A stretch of 12,406 nucleotides of DNA from Saccoglossus kowalevskii. Lineage: Eukaryota > Hemichordata > Enteropneusta > Harrimaniidae. The notes below the pieces were generated by a model that worked only from the letters and a program-made list of their open reading frames with translations, was not told where the DNA came from and did not search any database. A program made the translations under genes and the position numbers. The stretch lies in contig NW_003108601.1 in NCBI RefSeq assembly GCF_000003605.2, positions 73,287 to 85,692 on the forward strand, written 5' to 3'. Shown here piece by piece: positions 1-9,580 of this stretch (position 1 is its first letter; each line of letters opens with the position of its first letter).

Positions 1-2091
1 ATGATAGTATATATAATTATCGAATAAAATTTTGAAAATGTTATTGTTCGTCGCTGGATAGATTTTCATGTGAACGAGCTAATTGGTGTATTATTGTCTT
101 GAAAACGATTTATCCGCGTACCCACACCTGCACACATATCAAACGAATTGATAGCAAATAGTAGCTACACACACGTGTATTATTGCTTTCAATGATCTGT
201 ATGTTAGCTGTCATGATTTGAATAAATGCTGATTTTGGTGTGACACAGTGCATGTTTCAACATCGTAGACAACACATCGCAATTAAACATCTTGAAATTC
301 AAATGCAATAATATTTCGATAATTATGTATGTATCGATCTCAGTAAACACAAGATACGACTGCATTTTGATTAACTGCGTTAATCTTACAAGATCGTTTG
401 ATTGATGTAGTACACGAAAATGAAACAGAGAATACGTTGATATTTTATGTTGATATTTACAAAATAAATTCGTAACATACACGGTGTGTGAGCAGTATTT
501 AGGCAATTACGCTTACACAAGTTCGTATATAGCGATTATGTTCAGATCAGTTTATGTAAGTCGATTACCGATTACTGACAATCACGGAGGTGTACTAGTT
601 GTCATGTTCTTGGAGTGTTCATTGCTGTGAAATCTCCGAGCTAAACTACATGCAATCAGTAGCGTTTTACATCGTTTATATACGCATAATGGCGCAAAGG
701 TTAATTGGATGCTAAAAGAAAAGTTACTATTAGAATTATCTACAAAGTAAATGGTTTCTGAATATTAAATGTTTGATTTTCACAACTCTGTTTTTGACCT
801 ATTCAATATTTACCCCTTCCAGTCACAAATACAAAATGTACATGCACATGAATAAGGTCACATTTTTGTTCTAACCTGTAGGCAGGCTGTAAAATCCATT
901 ATTGCCTACCAGTCTGACTGTCGTCGCGATTCTCGTGACGCATCTAACTCATCAGAATACTGGCTTGAATGAACGTAATATTGTTCCCCCTTTCTTCTTT
1001 TTAACATCGACCAATTTCAAAGAAACGTTTGGGTCTCAAAATGAAATGTAGATGTTCCACTCGGAACTGTTTGCTGAGCACTATATGTTGTCCCGTAACG
1101 ACAAAAATCTCCATCATCATTACTATTTGCATTAGGTAGTTTAACTGAGTTCTGCAATATTCGATTTAGACTCTGTCTGCATTGTCTCTATTTACATAAG
1201 TGGCACAAAAAACTATCGGCCTATGCAAATATCGCTATGCAAGTATTGCTGTGAATTTCTTTTCATTTAGCAAAACAGTCAATATAGGCAAAATAGTTTT
1301 TACACAGAATAAAATCAATGTTGCTACAGATCAACAATTATCTGCTAAAATAAAATTGCATTACATATTGTTAAACGTAACTTTCATAATTATTATATAA
1401 CTGTAGATTATTTAAAGCTTTTTGTTTATTTCTGAGCAGTGAAACAATACCGAAATTATGATACAAATTTTACCCAAATTTACAAATCTACAAGTTTCAA
1501 AACCTCAATTTTCGATGGAAATTTATTTCCTGTTTTCATTCACGTTAATTTTCATAGTGTGACTTCAAACATACATTTTGTGAACCATAGTCGTATGTTA
1601 ACTGGTATTACACATATTTGTTGTTTCTTTTATGTTTTTTTTCTAGTTATTGTAATATTTGCCACAATGTATATATTTACAGACATATAATCAACATGTC
1701 ATTACACACCTTATTATGACAGAAATTGGTAAAAAAAATGGAAAAAAATACTTATCCATATCCATAAATGTCGAAAAAATAGTCTACCATAATGAATAAC
1801 TAGTGCTTGTGATTTTATTGATGACTTGTTGTGAGAGTTCAAATTTATTTTGCTGCACAAGGACACAATAACGAACGCAATGTTTTGTATTTTTATTGAC
1901 AAACCTACAGCAACATGTATGTCTTTGATTATTGATATTTTTTTACAAAGTGTATCAGACGGATCAGATTTTCGCATTATCACCGCATATTACTGTCGTT
2001 GATATAGAATATTGTCATTATTCAACTTGCGAATAAACATGTTTTTGTTCTGATATTTTTTTTATTGAAAGATACCACTGTTTCAGGAATT
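1..2091. other. Non-coding AT-rich stretch, nothing recognised
   Basis: Open frames here (about 65-100 codons) are rich in Ile, Tyr, Phe, Asn and Lys, lack any domain pattern, and have the length expected by chance. The odd palindrome CAGTCTGACTG near 911 has a counterpart CAGTCAGACTG near 2120. I see no RNA gene, terminal repeat or array. Confidence 0.6.
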
Positions 2092-2580
2092 CGAAAATCG
2101 TTAAGGACTAGACAATTACCAGTCAGACTGTTATTGTATAGTTGACAGACTAATGAGGATAATCCTAAGAAAGAACTTGATAAAAAAGTCATTGGCAAAA
2201 GAAGTACACGATTTGGCCATACAGCTAGCTGAAACGAAGAAAGCTTATGGTGACCTGAATAGTAATCAGTCAGATTGATAACTGACGCTCCAATGTTGAG
2301 CCCATATAATTTGGATGAGTTGATAAATTGAAGAAATGAGGTTAAGTCCAGAGCTATGGCAGACATATTGTGGAGAGGAGAGTATAGTATTTAATTGGTC
2401 TGAGATGGGGCTTGGACTCACGAAATCCAAATGGTTCTGGTAGAATCCCCTTGGATGCTAAAGACATCGAGGCAGACAGATTCAGATGAATCTGACATAT
2501 TTGGCCATTGTGCAAAGGAATTAGGGGATGACAATTGATGACAAATGACAATATTAGATGAAGGTGGAAGAAGACGTGCG
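2092..2580 (+). other. Possible decayed coding sequence of unknown type
   Basis: After an acceptor-like TGTTTCAG the + strand gives protein-like stretches in one frame, broken by stops: IRKSLRTRQLPVRLLLYS, then KSRAMADILWRGEYSI, then SDESDIFGHCAKELGDD. A second frame gives SLAKEVHDLAIQLAETKKAY. The number of stops is only slightly below that expected by chance, and the minus strand is open for 114 codons over part of the same stretch. The third fragment faintly resembles the acidic-FG tail found in some MADF/BESS-type transposon accessory proteins, but I would not assign it. Confidence 0.15.
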
Positions 2581-4886
2581 CTCTTGTACAGTAATCATTG
2601 ATCTACATCTATTACTGCTGGTATTTTTTTATCCTATGTATGTATGATCTAGAATCAGGTATACCTAATTACAGAAAAACATGTACTATGATAAGACTCT
2701 ATTTGAGAGATTAGTTATTTTAAAAGAGTTCCATGTAATTGGAACTACCTTTCTTTTTGGACGAAGAGAGTGCAATCGATTGAAATATTAGCAGTTTATG
2801 ATTTCATACGATTAAAATTAGGTTCTAATTAAGTATGCAAAGTCAATAGACCCAGTGTAGATAGCTGGTACATGTCAGTGTACGTATACCAGCTGTTACT
2901 TTTATTATATGATACTTGAGAACTCTATCAGTTGGTGAGAGTGACAGGTCATTAGTGTAATGGGTAGTGCGTGCGAACTTCAGTTAAATCATTATGGAAA
3001 GTAACCAGTAGGTCAAAGCCAATTGTGTTCTAATGAAGATTTAATGTTTGAAGATTAACCGTAATATACCATAGAAAATTTGTGATTTATGTTAGGAGCC
3101 ATTGAGCATTGCTTAATTTCTTTCAGAATTACTGTGTTTGCAGTGACTTTCCTGTACATAGTACATTAGCTTTCTTGGTAGCTAGAGAAGTGACCATTTA
3201 GACCAACTTGAAGATGAAGATTAAACCACTTATTTCAAGCGTGAAAATGGCTAGTTAGTCTTAATTATGGCAGAAAAATAATTTAAATAGCTTAATAAGG
3301 AATTGAGGTGATTAAAATGTATTAGTCGAGAAATCGATAAGTCCACTAATTAGACACATGATAATAGGGTATTGGATACAGGTTCCTTTATTTTTTATAT
3401 TTTTATGTGATTGGTAATAATGCACAATTATACAGATTTCAAAAGCTATAAGCACATTCCAGGCAATTTCCCCACTTTTTCAGAAACAATGGGCGTGCTA
3501 TGATTCATTTTATATAGGAATTGGAGAATGTAAGAATCACTAATACCTGTTGAAAAGTACACCGTCATTATCAGATGATGGACGTTCCCCCCAGTAAAAA
3601 TATTAGCGTAGCCTGCAAGTTTGATTCATTCCCAGAGAGTTCCCAAAGTGTCAACAGTGTTTTGGCATAGCTCTATATGAATTAGTTGCATTCATGCTTA
3701 GCTGGGTTATCATATGGAGATAGTTTAGGAAAATAGGGAATCCGAGAACTGTGTTTGGGGAATTAAGACCGGAATCAATGTGTCTAGCTGTATTTCAATA
3801 TTTTCTATGCAACGGGAGTAGGTGATTCTCACACCGAACTTTTGGTGACTCTGTGGTGACATCAGTTTTCCTTCATCACAAGAACAGCTGACTGGTGATA
3901 TCTGATGGCAGGTGTAATTATGCTGATATAGCGTATAGTAATTCTACCTATGAACTTTGTACTTTCAAACTGTCTGCTGAATAACACTTGTATTGTGAGT
4001 TGGGATCTGTAGTCAATGTGTGTCCCGCTGTACAGAGAACTATTTCTGAATTATGATGATTGATTATGACTATTGTTCAGAATTTCTACAAATGAACGTT
4101 TTGATAACAGTATTGGACAACGCGCACGGCGCTGTACCTGTGTAATCTGTGAACACACTCAGGACACGTCCGATATCTCCGAGTAGCGCCCTCAAACGTG
4201 GATTGCGTCAAATCTCAGGAACTGTACCCAGAAGCTGACTGTGAGTGAACTGTGACCTGATGTGAACAGTGATGCTGAGCTGTTGATGTATTCATGTGCT
4301 CGTTCTATATTTACATCCACCTGTGTTTTCTGATTCATTGAATGTAATATTCATTGAGGGACCGATTAGCACATTTAAACCCAAACTCTAATTAGCCAAA
4401 GTTAGGTTGTCGTTTTTTCTTTGATATATTTCAACGGTATCCTACCTCAACAAACATGTATTTATACGCAGATGCTATCTTTTGGTACCTTTGTTTATTT
4501 TACTGAAGTGGATTGCATTAAAGATTGTGGAGTTGAAGTGTCTGTGTGTGCCGCATGGTTTTGTCGCCCCTGTTACTGATCTTGGTAACTATATCGATGA
4601 ACCACATTTATCTTTCCAGTACACAATTGTCCCACTGAATCAATGATCTGTGAGGCTTTGTGAACGGATTATTACATATATGCTCCACAATAATCTTTAA
4701 AAATAAACGTGTTCATTAATTTTTTATTGCACTTTACACAGTTTCCCCCTTTAAATTTGCTTTCATATCTTTAAAAAAATGTAATTCACATTTATTGCTT
4801 ATTTATTAAATTCACTAAACTACAATATCTAATTGTGTGTGTGGTTGCACTTTAATAAGCATTTGTTATATTGAATATAGAACATT
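2581..4886. other. Non-coding stretch with + strand G excess, possible long UTR or intron
   Basis: There is no supportable reading frame. Many segments have more G than C on the + strand (for example 18 G and 6 C in 3721-3780), though some do not (6 G and 15 C in 3421-3480). A relatively GC- and CpG-richer patch lies at about 4115-4260, around CAACGCGCACGGCGCTG. A short imperfect hairpin, AGCTGGTA with TACCAGCT, lies at about 2862-2895. Transcription is inferred only. Confidence 0.45.
4702..4707 (+). terminator. Candidate poly(A) signal AATAAA for a + strand transcript
   Basis: AATAAA is followed closely by a GT-rich stretch (CGTGTTC) and a T-run, as in animal cleavage sites. It falls where the + strand stops being G-rich over C. 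The hexamer is common in AT-rich DNA, so only the position makes it notable. No + strand coding exon upstream is recognised in this window. Confidence 0.25.
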
Positions 4887-4974
4887 TTGAAGTACCAATG
4901 AGTAGTTTTGGAACTCCGGCTCTTATGAGACATTTGCATTGAAAACTACCTCAAGGTACAGAACAGTACTTCAA
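4887..4974. repeat. Imperfect inverted repeat of 88 bp
   Basis: The ends TTGAAGTAC (4887-4895) and GTACTTCAA (4966-4974) are perfect reverse complements. The inner parts also pair: GAGTAGTTTT on the left with GAAAACTACCTC on the right, with about 11 extra bases bulged in the right arm. The loop is roughly 4911-4940. A further smaller stem (ATAAAGT-type) follows at about 4978-5008, and CGTAAAAT is repeated in tandem at 5012-5027. This may be a degraded fold-back element or a hairpin in an RNA. Confidence 0.55.
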
Positions 4975-5827
4975 CTGTAAAGTGTAAAAAACAAGGTTTT
5001 ACTTTATTTGCCGTAAAATCGTAAAATACCGTTTTTTTATTTCTGTAAACTATCGCCCCCTTGTCCCATCCATGAAAGTATTTTATTGTGTAATGCTATG
5101 GAGTAAATTTGGTAATGCATAAAATATCACTGAATTTGTGTGTGTATGTACACGCATAATGCCGCGATACTTCTTTAGAGTCGAACCAATAATGCAATAC
5201 TACGTGCGAAATTCATTGAAAATGTAAACACTTGACAGCTAATGTATTAAAATAACTGATATATCACCAGATATAGTAACACGCGTAGCAAGCAGTGTTA
5301 TTACCACTTTAAAGTGTCTTTAGTAATATGCATTGATCTCAGTAAGCGTCCATCATACTCATTATTTTCATAATTCTCTTAATATTTTTTCAATACTACC
5401 AAGGAAAACATTATCAATAAGATAAATCATTACTAATTGTTAACGTAAAAGTATTTTTCCTGGCTGTAGGTGCTTTTCTAACACTTTCGCCGCTATACAC
5501 TAACCGAACTAAAGTAATCTTTAGCAGTTGTTGCCTGCATATCCACAAAATCAACATTACCTCCGGCATTATGACGCATGCGTTAAGTAAAATTGATGGT
5601 TCTAAACAATATCGGGCAAATAAATTGAATGTGTATTCATTTGTTATCAACGAGTAAACACCAATGTGTTGTAATGATTGGTGATCACTCAACAAAGTAT
5701 AAATAACAACATACAAGAATAACATCCATATTCGTATTTATCGTCAATAAAGAAGAAGGAATATTACAAATCCAAAACGTATAGTGATTCTTATTTATAT
5801 ATAGGCTGTCATACATCAAGGAGTATA

Positions 5828-5872
5828 ATCGCGTAATGTATATCGCGTAATGAATTACTTGATTGAATCAAG
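5828..5872. repeat. Short tandem ATCGCGTAATG pair followed by a 15-bp palindrome
   Basis: ATCGCGTAATG occurs at 5828-5838 and 5842-5852. Six bases later CTTGATTGAATCAAG (5858-5872) forms a perfect palindrome with 7-base arms around a single G. It could be a binding site, but nothing nearby shows what would bind. There is no confirmed promoter around it. Confidence 0.45.
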
Positions 5873-6997
5873 CTTGAGTAACTCTGGTAGCGTATTAAAA
5901 GTAGATATTTATTGAAAGTTTTGAATTAACTTAAGAGTAATTCATTCTTCGCTGCACAAATACAATCGTGTCACATTTTGACTCAATCATTTATTCAATA
6001 TTACATTGTGTACAATACAATCACCATAAGTCGTCAAATTTTAGAAACGTTATTTGTTATTTGTAAATACAAAAAAAAATGTTTTCATTTCTAAATATCG
6101 TTACCCTCCACCAACAAAAAAATGCAAATTAAAACAACATTGGTTTGAAATAAATGTTTCATGTCTAATTTGTGCGTTTAGATATATAAATGTCGTAAAT
6201 CAATGTCTGAATCAAAATATGTTAAATCATTATTAACTGACTGGCTATCCTAACTGTATCTTCATAAGTTTAGGCCAAATTACATTCAATTAAAGTGGAG
6301 AAGAAAACAGCATAGAACGACATTTACAGTTTGTGACGTATTATTCTATTATTTTTTTTTCTTCCAAGTAATATACAAATTCGCGTATCAATTGTGATCG
6401 CGATTTACATTTACAAGACATTAAACAAGTTGTACCCTACGAAATGACGATAAACAATTGATTTAACATCACCACAGCCAATAAAAAAACTTTTCCAAAA
6501 ATATTGTTGGAGATACTTAGTCGTCTTTTGTGTTGAATATTATGCTAATATATAATCAATTCATCGCTGACATCTGCTTGAAGATCCATGGTGTTATTTC
6601 AGTCTGGGGATAGATACAGATAAAACAAATATAACATCATATTGTGTTTATTAACATTACATAGTATGGAAAATGTGTCTTTTAATTTGTTGAAACCACT
6701 GAACATCGAACAGCACCCAATACAAACGTTGTGGTTGAGCGGTCTGAACAATTTTAAAATTCTACTAAAACCTTACAATTTGTTTCAGTTAATTCTACAC
6801 TAAACATTATGAACATTTGCTTTCGGCCTTTCAATTGTGATATATATCAGCTACACCGACGGCTTCTGACAAACATATATGAATAACATTACCATAAGCT
6901 AATCGACAACAGACAAAATAAAACATACCGTAAATAACACGATATGTCACCGAGTTCAACAACGTAAACTTCAATTTTGATGCCTATTATCTTTTAA

Positions 6998-7003
6998 TTT
7001 ATT
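6998..7003 (-). terminator. Candidate poly(A) signal for the DED-like gene
   Basis: Read on the minus strand this is AATAAA, about 545 bases beyond the DED-like stop codon. It is the first clear minus-strand hexamer I found past the gene. Others lie further on (for example 5908-5913), so the true 3' end is unknown. Confidence 0.22.
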
Positions 7004-7547
7004 GGACCATTATACCCAAAAATGTATAAGTAAACTTAGAAGAAAATTTGTGTTATATACGGCTCATCATTTATCATCCTATCAGTGAAGTTAAAATTGT
7101 ATGGTAGTATTTTTACCAATAAATTGTACTCATGAACAAAATGCAAGTCCATGAGAACATAGGTTGCACTCTATTCTCCGGTTATCAAAGAAGTGAAATT
7201 TCGCCCAACCGTATTTACTGATCATATAGGATACCATTAATTTTATCGTATTTCACGAGTATCAGTTGAACTAATACAATACACTCTAAGAATCGACGGA
7301 ACAAATACAAAGTAATTGTTATCACAAAAACATTATATCAAAATTGAGAAATTTTTCATTGCACTACAATTACGATTTTCTGAAATTGATATTCTCTAGC
7401 CCATCAGACGCATTTCTCAACATTCAGTCTCTCTCATTATTGTGTAAGTAAAATATTTTGAATGCCCGTAATATTATGAATAAATAAACCAGGATGTTGA
7501 TATACATGCTCATTGTACGATAGCTAACAGTTATTCACAAAGTATTT

Positions 7548-7920
7548 TTAAAAGTACATACTCTTCGAACATTTCTTCCACATTTCTTGAAGTCTGTTTG
7601 CCAAGTCGTTCATCTGGGCACAATTAAGTATATCTTGGAGAGTTTTATAACTAGCATTTGTTATCATTGCCCGTTCACGCATTGTTCGGAGTAAGTCATA
7701 TGACGATTTAATCTTCTCGCGTATACCTTTTTCGTCAATACATCTTTCAGTCAATTTGTACAAATTCTCTGAAAAAAAGTGTCATTAAATCAATTTATTA
7801 AAACAATTATGCCACTACACGTACATCAATCACATAATTTTTGAATTACTTACCTTTGCCAATCTCATCTGCGACCTGCAGCAGGAATTCTGTAAGTTGT
7901 CTTTCTGTGAGATGATTCAT
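7548..7920 (-). CDS. Small single death-effector-domain-like protein (95 aa, two coding exons)
   Basis: Seen: joining minus-strand bases 7920-7854 to 7768-7548 gives an uninterrupted 95-residue frame from ATG to TAA. The donor is AAAG|GTAAGT, the acceptor is a T-rich tract ending TTTCAG, and the intron is phase 1. The protein is highly charged and all-helical in pattern, and the whole chain follows the DED helix order: h1 about 8-18 (LTEFLLQVAD), h2 about 22-33 (ENLYKLTERC), h3/h4 about 38-55 (IREKIKSSYDLLRTMRERA), h5 about 61-72, h6 about 75-86. Known of the family: DEDs are adaptor modules of FADD, caspase-8/10 and related proteins; they assemble by helix contacts, with an acidic residue and an RxDL motif as a surface charge triad. 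Odd: RxDL is MNDL here (Arg replaced by Met75, Asp77 and Leu78 kept), and E23/N24 occupies the acidic site. There is no caspase, death domain or membrane segment. Start: Met1 sits just before helix 1, but the exon stays open upstream to its acceptor, so extra 5' coding exons are possible. Alternatives: another death-fold domain, or one exon pair of a larger adaptor. Confidence 0.66.
7769..7853 (-). other. Intron of the DED-like gene (GT-AG, phase 1)
   Basis: On the minus strand the intron begins GTAAGT at 7853, a consensus donor, and ends in a T-rich tract plus CAG at 7769. A second AG two bases later (7767-7768) would shift the frame to an early stop, so the first AG is the one used in this model. 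At 85 bp it is very short. Splicing restores a Glu codon split 1+2. Confidence 0.68.
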
Positions 7921-7934
7921 TTCCAGAGTGTCGC
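7921..7934 (-). other. Upstream part of the first recognised exon of the DED-like gene (5' leader or coding)
   Basis: A minus-strand acceptor-like AG (7935-7936, in a context reading AATTATAG) lies 14 bases before the chosen ATG. The 14 bases contain no in-frame stop and would read D-T-L-E directly before Met1. This means the exon is probably internal: either a 5' leader exon lies upstream, or the protein is longer at its N-terminus. The pyrimidine tract before the AG is poor, so this boundary is less certain than the downstream intron. I could not identify the upstream exon in the roughly 350 bases between here and the recombinase relic. Confidence 0.4.
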
Positions 7935-8280
7935 CTATAATTGCACATATTTAAATAATAAAACATGTTTGTCATGACCATAATATTGATTATGTTATTT
8001 AGTTTATCACATCGAAGAAAAAACTTCATATGACATATGCATCGAACACTCAAATCACACATCTGCAAAATTTACTATATTTGATATACCGGGGGGTAAT
8101 ATTTGATTTAATTTGATTTAATAGACCAATTATTTAAATTCATGCTCGTTCTGTTTATGAATTAAATAACTACATGACTTTTAACATTTTAAAGTATCGC
8201 CACGGTATTAACTGTATATCTCGCCACATTCTTAATAACAACAAGTTTATGATTGAAGTTTAACAACAAATGGTTAAGTA
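7935..8280. other. Spacer between the DED-like gene and the recombinase relic
   Basis: No supportable coding sequence. A minus-strand acceptor-like TTTTGCAG precedes ATGTGTGATTTG near 8064, but no donor in a usable frame follows, so I do not call an upstream exon. The G6 run and the ATTTGATTTA repeat lie here. Confidence 0.45.
8101..8120. repeat. 10-bp tandem repeat ATTTGATTTA x2
   Basis: ATTTGATTTA is repeated exactly at 8101-8110 and 8111-8120, just after a run of six G (in CCGGGGGG). It lies between the DED-like gene and the recombinase relic, in non-coding sequence. Confidence 0.7.
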
Positions 8281-9112
8281 TTAATATTGAAGCAACACTT
8301 CGCAGGAGGTGCACGTTGTTTTCTTTTGTTCAAATGATGTATCCTGCACGTAGCTCCTGGTGGTACCTTAATTACGAGAACGACTGACACTCATGATATG
8401 GCGACTATTAAATGCTGTTTCGCTAAGAATCGTGATTGATGTTGCACGAATGCATTGTTTGGTGTACCGCAGGCTTAAACTAGCGCACTTGAATGTCAGA
8501 GTCATCATAACAGAGATGTTTTCAAACCTTACATCGTCATCAACAGAGTAATTATCACGGGGTCGTTGGAAGAGAGCATCACATCGTCGGTTGGCTTTGG
8601 AAAGGTACAGCTCAAAAGCACGGTCAGGACAGTGTCGAGGTTGCTGTTGTTGCCACCAGACACACCATCTTCGTCGCATTATAGATTTTTGCTCACTTCG
8701 CTCCTCATCTGAATAACATTATTGATACCGTTATCGTCCGATTTCTCCTTAAAAAAATGCCTGGCAAGTATTGCTGACCTTCTCTGCGACAAAAACATTG
8801 CATCACTCTAAATCATACTTTGTGCAGAAGGAATGGGTTAACTAAATCAAAATGTCGGCGCATTGGAGGTTGGTTATAATACCGTTTTATGCCATATCTA
8901 TGTGAATATATGCTTCCCCTCTCCTGCGTTCTTACTTCAGCGTAAAACGTTTTCAATGCAGAATCGAGGGTCGATGGTGTAAACATTTCAAGGGCGCATT
9001 CGCCGTATCTAAATTTGCTTCCCAGATATTGCTTAAATGTTGAAATGGCATTACTTGTTGACATCTGGTTCAATTCGGAGACTGAAAGTTCTGCATGTCT
9101 CTTCGAAGCCAT
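8281..9112 (-). pseudogene. Decayed Crypton-type (KIAA1958-like) tyrosine recombinase, N-terminus to catalytic Tyr, internally deleted
   Basis: Known family: these proteins begin with a SAM-like DNA-binding domain, followed by a tyrosine recombinase domain that cuts and rejoins DNA. Seen, on the minus strand: an intact start (ATG at 9112, MASKRHAELSVSELNQM) and a core-binding segment with TLDSALKTFYAEVRTQ and HRYGIKRYY. An apparent deletion of roughly 60 codons follows the FDLV motif. Next come NPFLLHKV, a TGA where Trp is expected (8815-8813), and FCRRE (8797-8780), which has lost two residues of the usual CRRGRE. A frameshift lies at a 7-T run (8757-8751). After it come EERSEQKSIM (8706-8677), then CPDRAFELYLSK, CDALFQRPRD, CIRATSITIL and RHIMSVS. 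A TAA at 8370-8368 precedes RSYVQDTSFEQKK, whose Tyr codon (8352-8350) survives. The first catalytic His of HxxR is Gln (8457-8455), and the later Gly-His is Arg-Ser. With two stops and at least two frameshifts it cannot make active enzyme. No introns are needed to explain it. Confidence 0.85.
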
Positions 9113-9277
9113 TGCAACAAAAACAGTATCGGCGAATGAATGAACGACAATTTGTTATGAGCAGAGGCGATGCCATGAAATAGTTTAAGTGATGTCATCC
9201 ATGTGATATACCATGTATTATATTATACCAGTATATTGATGGTGTTAATCCATCGATTTGATTGGTTCAAACACAAA

Positions 9278-9293
9278 ATTTGCATATGCAAAT
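9278..9293. promoter_or_regulatory. Perfect 16-bp octamer palindrome, possible POU-factor site upstream of the minus-strand recombinase
   Basis: ATTTGCATATGCAAAT is its own reverse complement and carries the octamer ATGCAAAT on both strands, overlapping at the centre. It lies about 165 bases upstream of the minus-strand start codon at 9112. A CCAAT box in reverse orientation (ATTGG, 9261-9265) and AT-rich TATA-like sequence (about 9215-9230) lie between them. Octamers bind POU-domain proteins in animals. Use as a promoter here is inferred from position only. Confidence 0.35.
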
Positions 9294-9580
9294 AATTGTA
9301 TTTTTGCTGATAATGCACGGCTAATCCAAGTGGCCCTGGAACATGAATTGACTACAGGTTTAATACGGAAATACATAAAACCGGTAGTATTTGATTTTTA
9401 GGGAAATTGTGGTTGAATTTTGAAAAATACTGAAAAAAACCGAATTAAAAACATCTGACAATTTATATAACCATAATATTGCTTTTGTTAATGGCGGGGT
9501 CCAAGTTGTAGCGTCGGTCGTTGGGTGGTTGTCGTTCGCCATACAAACCTAAACCACCGTCCCTCAACACCATGAGGTAT

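Larger units (their letters stand above)
4975..7547. other. Non-coding stretch, C-rich over G from about 5.4 kb, possible 3' region of the minus-strand gene
   Basis: The longest open frame (103 codons on the minus strand, 5414-5725) contains a possible acceptor (GATATGCAG) before QQLLKITLVRLVYSGESVRK, but it matches no family I know and its length is not unusual here. In the lines I counted from 5461 to 7260, C exceeds G (for example 14 C and 7 G in 6421-6480). That fits a minus-strand transcript continuing past the DED-like stop. ACGCATGCGT at about 5575 is a 10-bp palindrome. Confidence 0.4.

Noticed and set aside
204-506. 100-codon minus-strand open frame
   Set aside because: About one frame of this length is expected by chance in a window of this size and AT content. 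It has no domain pattern and low-complexity AT-driven residues.
2022-2366. 114-codon minus-strand open frame
   Set aside because: Length is only marginally unusual, there is no recognisable motif, and the opposite strand shows fragments at least as protein-like.
5414-5725. 103-codon minus-strand open frame with an internal acceptor-like site
   Set aside because: No family resemblance, hydrophobic and random in appearance, and no matching upstream exon found.
7865-8068. 67-codon minus-strand frame overlapping the first DED exon
   Set aside because: It is the wrong frame over the real exon and runs through its upstream intron or leader sequence.
8680-8815. An intron separating two exons of the minus-strand recombinase (donor GTATGA, acceptor TTATTCAG)
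   Set aside because: Recombinase-like residues (FCRRE, then KSDDNG) can be read through the supposed intron in shifted frames, so decay of an intronless gene explains it better.
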